From Oscillospiraceae bacterium (lineage in GTDB: Bacteria > Bacillota > Clostridia > Oscillospirales > Oscillospiraceae): a DNA stretch of 39,344 nt. Numbering within the stretch: position 1 is the stretch's first letter; each line of letters begins with the position of its first letter. The stretch is from assembly GCA_902793285.1 (NCBI GenBank), contig CADBCV010000017.1, positions 1 through 39,344 of the forward strand, read 5' to 3'. Made by a program: the position numbers and the translations under genes. This document shows positions 34,162 to 39,344 of the stretch, piece after piece. The notes under the pieces were generated by a model that was not told the origin of the DNA, ran no database searches, and saw only the letters and a list, made by a program, of their open reading frames with translations.

Positions 34162-35054
34162 ACACCAAAAAAGACGCCGCCGTGGTTATCGGCGGCGTCA
34201 ATATGGATATCTGGGGAAGGCCCACCGGGGCGCTCGTGAAGCGCGACTCCAACCCCGGCACCGTGCGCATGACGCCGGGCGGGGTGGGGCGCAACATCGC
34301 GCACAACCTGCGCCTTCTGGGGATGAACGTGGCCTTCGTCACCGCCCTGGGGGACGATCTCTTCGGCCGCTACCTGATGGACTCCTGCACGGGGCTCGGG
34401 CTCGACATGCAGTACGCCCTCGTCAAAAAAGGCGGGCACAGCTCCTCCTATCTCTTCGTCACCGAGGAGGGCGGGGACATGGCCGTCGCCATCAACGACA
34501 TGGACATCTGCGCCGCCCTCACGCCGGATTTCTTCGAGCCGCTGCTGCCGAAGCTCAAGGGCTACGGGGCCATGGTCCTGGACACAAACCTCCCCGAGGA
34601 GTCGCTGGATTGGCTCTGCGCCCACGCGCGCCTGCCCCTCTATGCCGACACGGTCTCCGCCGCGAAGGCGAAACGGCTCCTGCCGCAGCTCAGGCGCTTG
34701 CGGGCCATCAAGACAAACGCCCTGGAGGCCGAGGCCCTCACCGGCGAGCGGGACCCCGAAAAGGCCGCCGCAAGGCTCTCCAGGCTCTGCCCGGGGCGCG
34801 TGTTCCTCAGTCTCGGGGCGGAGGGGATCATCGCGGCCGAACGGGATAAGCTCCTGCGCCTGCCGGTCTACGACGCGGAGGTGGTGAACACCACCGGCGC
34901 CGGGGACGCCGCGGCCGCCGCCATCGTCTGGGCGGACCTGCGGGGCTTTGATCTCAAGGACACCGCGCAGCTTGCCCAGCTCGCCGGCAGCATCACCTGC
35001 CGCAGCCCCGGCCCCAATAACCCGGAGCTGAGCGCCCTGCCGCAGCTTATGTAA
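34146..35054 (+). CDS. PfkB-family carbohydrate kinase, pseudouridine-kinase-like
   Basis: A ribokinase-family enzyme of 302 aa. The sequence SNPGTVRMTPGGVGRNIAHN with LLGMNVAFVTALGDDLFGRYL, and the later MAVAINDMDI, agree strongly with E. coli PsuK (YeiC) as recalled, so pseudouridine to pseudouridine-5'-phosphate is the best guess. The N-terminal GGVNMDI and C-terminal NTTGAGDAAAAAI (catalytic Asp) PfkB signatures are intact. The ATG overlaps the glgP coding end by 16 bp, implying translational coupling. No psuG glycosidase lies nearby, and the link to glycogen genes is unexplained, so another nucleoside or sugar substrate is possible. Confidence 0.85.
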   Translation: MAHPLNTKKDAAVVIGGVNMDIWGRPTGALVKRDSNPGTVRMTPGGVGRNIAHNLRLLGMNVAFVTALGDDLFGRYLMDSCTGLGLDMQYALVKKGGHSSSYLFVTEEGGDMAVAINDMDICAALTPDFFEPLLPKLKGYGAMVLDTNLPEESLDWLCAHARLPLYADTVSAAKAKRLLPQLRRLRAIKTNALEAEALTGERDPEKAAARLSRLCPGRVFLSLGAEGIIAAERDKLLRLPVYDAEVVNTTGAGDAAAAAIVWADLRGFDLKDTAQLAQLAGSITCRSPGPNNPELSALPQLM

Positions 35055-35096
35055 AGGGCGTGCTGCAAGATGGGACTGTAAATGCGATGTTTTTGA

Positions 35097-35244
35097 CCGT
35101 AGGGGAGGGGCTTGCCCCTCCCGCGCGGAGAAATGTTAAAATTGCAAAAATGTACGGCGATTTCGTAGAAAGCTACGATTTCGCCGTACATTGCTTTTCA
35201 TGGATTACCCTGTGCTGCCGGGAGGGGCAAGCCCCTCCCCTACG
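35097..35244. repeat. 148-bp composite of three hairpins, second copy
   Basis: Left: a GTAGGGG hairpin with stem GGAGGGGC/GCCCCTCC (35097-35128). Centre: ATGTACGGCGA (35150-35160) with TCGCCGTACAT (35181-35191), plus inner TCGTAG/CTACGA separated by a symmetric TT/TT internal loop. Right: an inverted GTAGGGG hairpin of the same stem type (35217-35244). It has the same total length as 8859-9006. It lies between the convergent psuK-like and asd genes. Confidence 0.82.
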
Positions 35245-35269
35245 CTGTCATACAGGCTTTTCTGTTTTA

Positions 35270-36277
35270 TTACATCTTCTCCGCGAGGAGCTTGAGGATC
35301 TGGACCGCGTTGGAGGCCGCGCCCTTGCGGATCTGGTCGCCGCAGCACCAGAGCGTCAGGCCGTTTTCATCGGTGAGGTCTTCGCGGATCCTGCCGACCC
35401 AGACGAGATCCTGATCGGTGGTGTCGAGCGGCGTGGGATAGCAGCGGCCCTCGTAGTCCTCGATGAGGCGCACGCCGGGGTAGGCGGCGACGGCGGCCTT
35501 TGCGGCCTCGACAGAGACCTTTTCCTTCGTGTGGAGGGTGACCGCCATGGAGTGGGAGCGCATGACCGGCACGCGCACGCAGGTGCAGTTGACCTTGAGC
35601 TCGGGGCTGTGCATGATGCGGCGGCCCTCGTTCTGCATCTTCATCTCCTCCTTGGTGTAGTCGTTGCCGTAGGGGGCGTCGATGAAGGGGATGACGTTCA
35701 TGGCGATCTGGTGGGCGAAGGTCTTGACCACGGGCTTCTCGCCGTTTGCGAGGGCGGCCATCTGGTCGTTGAGCTCGTTGATGCCGTTGGTGCCCGCGCC
35801 GGAGACGGCCTGGTAGGTGCAGACGATCATCTTCTCAATGGGGGAGAGCTTTTCGATGCCCGCCACGGCCATGAGGGTGATGACGGTGCAGCAGTTGGGG
35901 TTTGCGATGATGCCGTGGTTTTCAAAGGCGTCCGCGCCGTTGATCTCGGGGACCACGAGGGGCACGTCGGGCTCAAGACGGAAGGCGGAGCTGTTGTCGA
36001 TGTACACGGCGCCGCTCTTTTTGATGGCGGGGGCAAAGCGGCGGGACATGTCGCCCTCCACCGCGCCGAGGACGAAATCAAGGCCCTCAAAGGCGTCGTC
36101 GTTGGCCTCCCGGATGGGGACGTCCCTGCCCTTGAAGCGGATGCACTTGCCGACGCTCTTCGCGCTGGCGAGGGGGCGGAGCTCGCCCACGGGGATATCA
36201 TACTCGGCGAGGATCTTGATCATCTCCTGGCCGACAGCGCCCGTGGCGCCGAGAACTGCGATATTCAGAGCTTTCAT
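35270..36277 (-). CDS. asd: Aspartate-semialdehyde dehydrogenase
   Basis: Reduces aspartyl phosphate to aspartate semialdehyde with NADPH, the branch point to lysine, threonine and methionine. 335 aa. The N-terminal nucleotide loop is GATGAVG (10-16), the active-site Cys is in NPNCC (Cys129), and the substrate regions YQAVSGAGTNGINEL and VRVPVMRSHSMAV are present with His. GGAGG precedes the ATG by eight bases. It is the third gene of the hom-lysC-asd block but is separated from lysC by a 257-bp gap with a large palindromic repeat, so it may rely on read-through or its own promoter. Confidence 0.96.
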   Translation of the reverse strand: MKALNIAVLGATGAVGQEMIKILAEYDIPVGELRPLASAKSVGKCIRFKGRDVPIREANDDAFEGLDFVLGAVEGDMSRRFAPAIKKSGAVYIDNSSAFRLEPDVPLVVPEINGADAFENHGIIANPNCCTVITLMAVAGIEKLSPIEKMIVCTYQAVSGAGTNGINELNDQMAALANGEKPVVKTFAHQIAMNVIPFIDAPYGNDYTKEEMKMQNEGRRIMHSPELKVNCTCVRVPVMRSHSMAVTLHTKEKVSVEAAKAAVAAYPGVRLIEDYEGRCYPTPLDTTDQDLVWVGRIREDLTDENGLTLWCCGDQIRKGAASNAVQILKLLAEKM

Positions 36278-36312
36278 GGAATGTTCCTCCTTGATTTAAA
36301 TCTGTTCTTCTT

Positions 36313-36525
36313 AAGCTCCCTTTGCGAAAGGGCGCGACGCGTTAAGCAAACATGCCGGTGGCATGTTTGTAGCCAAAGCGGGGAGCAAGCTGTGATTGCG
36401 ACCTGGGCCGAAGGCTGTCACCAGTTCGCAAACTGGTGACTGAGGGATCGGCCTCCCTGCGAAAGCTGAGGGATCGATCCCTCCACCGCCTTCGGCGGTC
36501 CCCCTCCCTTTTCCAAAGGGAGGTT
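36313..36525. repeat. Long palindromic intergenic repeat, copy 5, composite
   Basis: Outer arms AGCTCCCTTT/GGGAG-like on the left and CTCCCTTTT/AAAGGGAG on the right. Inner stems include CACCAGTT/AACTGGTG and ACCGCC/GGCGGT, with blocks CTGAGGGATCG and CGATCCCTCCAC. An extra internal stem AAACATGCC/GGCATGTTT lies near 36349-36369. It occupies nearly all the gap between asd and lysC, beginning 10 bp from the lysC stop codon. Confidence 0.75.
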
Positions 36526-36534
36526 TCTGTTTTT

Positions 36535-37851
36535 TTATCCCGCAAACCTTTCGTACAGCACGCGGATCGCGTTTTCAAAGTCCGCGTTCTCCACGCCCAC
36601 GATGATGGAAAGCTCGTCGGCGCCCTGGGCGATGGTGCGGATGTTGACGCCGTTTTTGCCCAGCGCGTGGAAGAGCCTGCCCGAGGTGCCGGGGCGGGAG
36701 GTCATCTTGCGGCCGACGGTCGCGACGAGGGAGATGCCCTCCTGCACGTTCACATCGTCGGGGCGGATGGCCTTCTGCATGTCGGCAATGACGTCATAGA
36801 CGCTGTCGCCGAGGGCCGCGGTGGACGAGACCAGCGCGAAGCTGTCAAGCCCGAGGGTGATGTGCTCCACGGGCGCGTGGTAGCGGTCCAGGATCTCCAG
36901 CGCCTGGCGCAGGGAGCTTGAGGTGTTCATGCCGCGCTTTTTGATGGTGAGGATGGTGAAGTTGCGCCGCCCGGCGATGCCGGTGATGAAGCGCTCCTCC
37001 TGATCCGCGTCCTCCTCCACCTCCTCGACGATCATGGTGCCGGGGTCCTGGGGGCGGTTGGTGTTGCGGATGTTGAGGGCGATGCCGCGCTCCTTCACGG
37101 GGAGGATGGAGTCCTCATGCAGGACCGAGGCGCCCATGAAGGCGAGCTCCTGGAGCTCGGCATAGGTGATTTGGGAGATGGGGGCGGGGTCCTTTACGAT
37201 CTTGGGGTCCGCCATCAGGATGCCGGACACGTCCGTCCAGTTTTCATACACGTCCGCGTGGACGGCCGCCGCCGCGAGGGCGCCGGAGATGTCGCTTCCG
37301 CCGCGGGACATGACCTTGATCTTCCCGGTGGGGAGCCTGCCGTAGAAGCCGGGGATCAGGATGCGCTCATACCGGGCGAGGGCGTTGCCGATGGCGGCGT
37401 AGGTCTTCTCCCGGTCGATCTGGCCGTCGAGACCGAAGAACACGCAGTCGGCCGCGTCCACAAATCTATACCCAAGATATTCCGCCAAAAGCCTTGAGGT
37501 GAAATACTCGCCGCGGGAGACCAGCTCGTCCACGCCCATGTCGCGGTTGAGGCGGGGCAGGAGCTTGTCAAACTCCCCCTCCACATCGTACTGGAGGCCC
37601 AGGGCGTCGCGGATCTCAACAAAGCGGCCCCGGATGGACGAGACGATATCGTCGCAGGACACGCCGTAGGTGATGTGGGCGTGGCAGAGGTAGAGAAGGT
37701 CCGTGAGCTTGTGGTCGTTTGCGTCCCGCTTGCCGGCGGCGGAGCTCACCACGATGCGGCGGGAGGGGTCGGCTTCGATGATGGCCTTGACTTTTTTGAA
37801 CTGCTCGGCCCCCGCGACGGAGGAGCCGCCGAATTTTGCAACTTTGATCAT
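36535..37851 (-). CDS. lysC: Aspartate kinase
   Basis: Phosphorylates L-aspartate, the entry to lysine, threonine and methionine synthesis. 438 aa, a monofunctional enzyme with a C-terminal pair of ACT domains. N-terminal VAKFGGSSVAGAEQFKKV (about 4-21), then VDELVSRGEYFTSRLLAEYL, the kinase-core block VMSRGGSDISGALAAAAV, and ACT regions (FTILTIKKRGMN, GISLVATVGRKM with SGRLFHALGKNGVNIRTIAQ). The ACT domains suggest amino acid feedback, but which amino acid cannot be read. The ATG directly follows the hom stop codon (TAAATG), with GGAGG inside the end of hom. Confidence 0.96.
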   Translation of the reverse strand: MIKVAKFGGSSVAGAEQFKKVKAIIEADPSRRIVVSSAAGKRDANDHKLTDLLYLCHAHITYGVSCDDIVSSIRGRFVEIRDALGLQYDVEGEFDKLLPRLNRDMGVDELVSRGEYFTSRLLAEYLGYRFVDAADCVFFGLDGQIDREKTYAAIGNALARYERILIPGFYGRLPTGKIKVMSRGGSDISGALAAAAVHADVYENWTDVSGILMADPKIVKDPAPISQITYAELQELAFMGASVLHEDSILPVKERGIALNIRNTNRPQDPGTMIVEEVEEDADQEERFITGIAGRRNFTILTIKKRGMNTSSSLRQALEILDRYHAPVEHITLGLDSFALVSSTAALGDSVYDVIADMQKAIRPDDVNVQEGISLVATVGRKMTSRPGTSGRLFHALGKNGVNIRTIAQGADELSIIVGVENADFENAIRVLYERFAG

Positions 37852-38991
37852 TTATGCCTCCACGGCGGCGAAGAAGATGCTGCCGCCCTCCTGTCGGATG
37901 TCGTTTGCGAGCTTGTGCATTTGGGGCACCGCGATGGGCTCCACCACGCCGCGCACGCTGTCGCCGTCCGCCCGGCACTCCCTGAAGGAGAAGCGCCCGG
38001 CCTTGTCCGCGTCCACGCGCACATAGTAGGGGTGCACGCAGCCCGCGTTATTGGCCCGCACCTTCACGCAGGCGGGGCGGAACATTTCAAGGCTTCCCAG
38101 GCCGCAGAGGTCGCGCACCACGGCGGAGGCGGTGGGATAGCGCCCCGCGCCCTGGCCCAAGAGGACGATGGCGCCGGCGTTTTCGCCGTTGTACTTTGCC
38201 ATGTTGAAGTTTTTCACCACGGAGCACTCCGGGGCGTTCGCCGGGAAGAGCACGGGCTCCACATAGGCGTAGACGCTCGCGCCCGCGGGGCCGCCGGAGG
38301 TGATGAGGCGGCAGGTCAGGCCCCTGGCCTGGAAGTCCGCGACATCGGCGGCGGTGATGCTCTCGATCCCTTCGCGGGAAAATCCGTCCACCGGCAGCTT
38401 GTCATAGGCCACCGCGCAGGCCAGCATGATCTTTCTGAGCGCGTCGAGACCCGACACGTCCGCCGTGGGGTCAGCCTCGGCATAGCCGAGGGCCTGGGCC
38501 TGCTTCAAGACGTCGCCGTAATCCTTGCCCTCGGCCTGCATGGCGTCGAGCATGAAGTTCGTGGTGCCGTTCAAAATGCCGCCGAGGGAGAGGATCTTAT
38601 CGCTCTGGGCGGCGATGGCGAGGTTGTGCAGGAAGGGGACGCCGCCGCCGCAGGCCGCCGAGAAGAGGAAGGAAACGCCCTTCCGGCGCGCAAGCTCCGC
38701 AAGCTCGATCCCGTGCGCCGCGACCAGCGCCTTGTTGGAGGTGACCACATGCTTGCCCGCCTCCAGCGCCATGGCGACATAGGAATTGGCGGGCTCGATG
38801 CCGCCCATGACCTCCGCCACCGCATAGACCTCGGGATCATTCACAATGGCCTCCATGGAGGAGACCTTAAAGGGCTTGTCCTCCTTGCCCGGACGGACCA
38901 GGACGGGGCCCGGTTCCAGCCCGGCGCAGTTTTCCAGCATCTCGTAGACGCCGACGCCCACGGTGCCAAAGCCCAGAATTGCAACTTTCAT
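37852..38991 (-). CDS. hom: Homoserine dehydrogenase
   Basis: Reduces aspartate semialdehyde to homoserine for threonine and methionine. 379 aa. NAD(P)-binding GFGTVG (7-12), the glycine-rich LFSAACGGGVPFL, substrate block GGILNGTTNFML, and the catalytic region DPTADVSGLDALRK (Lys187). The segment after about residue 320 (YYVRVDADKAGRFSF to the end) occupies the position of an ACT domain but is only about 58 residues long, so feedback sensing may be reduced. The ATG is chosen for GAGAGGAAG upstream; an earlier in-frame start at 39057 is less likely. First gene of the hom-lysC pair. Confidence 0.95.
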   Translation of the reverse strand: MKVAILGFGTVGVGVYEMLENCAGLEPGPVLVRPGKEDKPFKVSSMEAIVNDPEVYAVAEVMGGIEPANSYVAMALEAGKHVVTSNKALVAAHGIELAELARRKGVSFLFSAACGGGVPFLHNLAIAAQSDKILSLGGILNGTTNFMLDAMQAEGKDYGDVLKQAQALGYAEADPTADVSGLDALRKIMLACAVAYDKLPVDGFSREGIESITAADVADFQARGLTCRLITSGGPAGASVYAYVEPVLFPANAPECSVVKNFNMAKYNGENAGAIVLLGQGAGRYPTASAVVRDLCGLGSLEMFRPACVKVRANNAGCVHPYYVRVDADKAGRFSFRECRADGDSVRGVVEPIAVPQMHKLANDIRQEGGSIFFAAVEA

Positions 38992-39047
38992 GGATATCTT
39001 CCTCTCTATGTCCGCGATTTGGGGACAATTGTCTTTAGAATGGCGAC

Positions 39048-39076
39048 AGTTTAACATACCCCGCCGGAGATTACAA
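39048..39076 (-). promoter_or_regulatory. Promoter of the hom-lysC unit
   Basis: On the minus strand: -35 TTGTAA (39071-39076), 17-bp spacer, -10 TAAACT (39048-39053). The -35 box overlaps one arm of an imperfect hairpin (ACAAG, 39073-39077, pairing with CTTGT, 39095-39099, around T6/A6). No riboswitch or T-box is seen in the leader of about 50 nt. Confidence 0.65.
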
Positions 39077-39164
39077 GTCTTTTTTCCGAAAAAACTTGTC
39101 AGAATTGCGAGAATCCGCCGGGGTTTTTTTAGCGGTTTTCAATAAAACCTTTCTCGGGTCCGCT

Positions 39165-39193
39165 CCGTAGGGGCGGGCGTCCCCGACCGCCCG
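39165..39193 (+). repeat. GTAGGGG-head hairpin repeat
   Basis: CCGTAGGGGCGGGCGTCCCC then GACCGCCCG. The CGGGCG-type stem is the same as at 8668-8699 and 31522-31552. Confidence 0.75.
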
Positions 39194-39207
39194 AAACAGT
39201 CCCGTAT

Positions 39208-39252
39208 CAGAAATGTGGATATAGCGGCAAAACGTCCGACAATCGCGTAGGG
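39208..39252 (+). repeat. Extended-flank GTAGGGG repeat lacking its hairpin
   Basis: ATGTGG, GCGG and GTCCGACAATCGCGTAGGGG match the minus strand of 1-57 at about 34 of 44 positions, but after GTAGGGG the sequence diverges (ATGTTAGC) and no hairpin follows. Confidence 0.55.
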
Positions 39253-39273
39253 GATGTTAGCAGCTAAAACTTC

Positions 39274-39344
39274 ATGTCATTCTGAGGAGCGAAGCGACGA
39301 AGAATCCCGTAGACAACCGGGAGATCCTTCGCTTGCGCGAACAT
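39274..39344. repeat. Inverted repeat of the TGTCATTCTGAGG family, copy 3, runs to window end
   Basis: It begins ATGTCATTCTGAGGAGCG and, past GAATCCCGTAG, the second half CGGGAGATCCTTCGC with GCGAACAT repeats the first half in inverse. It reaches the last base of the window. The gap 38992-39344 holds this and the other repeats plus the hom promoter, with no gene seen. Confidence 0.7.

Noticed and set aside
39059-39127. Intrinsic terminator on the plus strand upstream of hom (GC arms and a T7 run)
   Set aside because: The arms pair imperfectly and no plus-strand gene ends here; the T-run lies on the strand opposite to hom. It may only be a palindromic promoter region.
38992-39160. Lysine riboswitch or T-box upstream of hom-lysC
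   Set aside because: The promoter lies only about 50 bp before the ATG and no conserved riboswitch or T-box sequence is visible in the leader or upstream.

Overview
The window reads as chromosomal DNA of a GC-rich member of the Clostridia (Bacillota), most likely an Oscillospirales-type gut anaerobe. This is inferred from gene content: an Asp23-FakA pair, a GlgC plus GlgD pair, phosphotransacetylase, AGGAGG-type ribosome binding sites, and several short palindromic repeat families filling the gaps between genes. No rRNA, tRNA, CRISPR array, integrase or phage gene was seen. Thirty confident protein genes and one doubtful small ORF are listed.

Layout. 117-5106 (minus): membrane-anchored type-B carboxylesterase, FakA and its Asp23 partner, and a secreted protein of unknown function. 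5392-8659: LepA translationally coupled to a small XRE regulator (minus), divergent from pta (plus). 8660-9220 is a repeat-rich gap. 9221-22021 is the main accessory region: a GntR/LacI-type regulator (minus) divergent from an 11 kb plus-strand operon with two complete simple-sugar ABC importers in tandem. The first is YtfQ-YtfR-YtfT-YjfF-like. The second is binding protein, permease, ATPase, permease, and is followed by an FGGY sugar kinase and a strong terminator. 22179-26875: a small lipoprotein (plus), then TcdA, a membrane-anchored parvulin PPIase and RF2 (minus). 27231-28820: prs and pth (plus). 29053-35054: glgC, glgD, glgP and an overlapping PsuK-type kinase (plus). 35270-38991: hom, lysC and asd (minus), the first steps of aspartate-family amino acid synthesis.

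How the genes work together. The two ABC importers and the kinase look like one uptake-and-phosphorylation unit under the divergent regulator; the sugar cannot be named from sequence. GlgC/GlgD make ADP-glucose and GlgP releases glucose-1-phosphate, so this is a storage-glucan module without glgA or glgB here. Prs and Pth form a housekeeping pair.

The most unusual material is not protein-coding. About 16 short hairpins share a constant GTAGGGG head but carry different self-complementary arms. Two 148-bp composites (and a third degenerate one) hold three hairpins each. A larger palindromic family keeps its outer arms but swaps its inner stem. A 161-bp MITE-like element supplies the last codons of tcdA. 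Structured leaders precede prs and glgC. In the sugar operon, the second ABC ATPase has one consensus and one degenerate ATP site, and neither binding protein has a lipobox cysteine.
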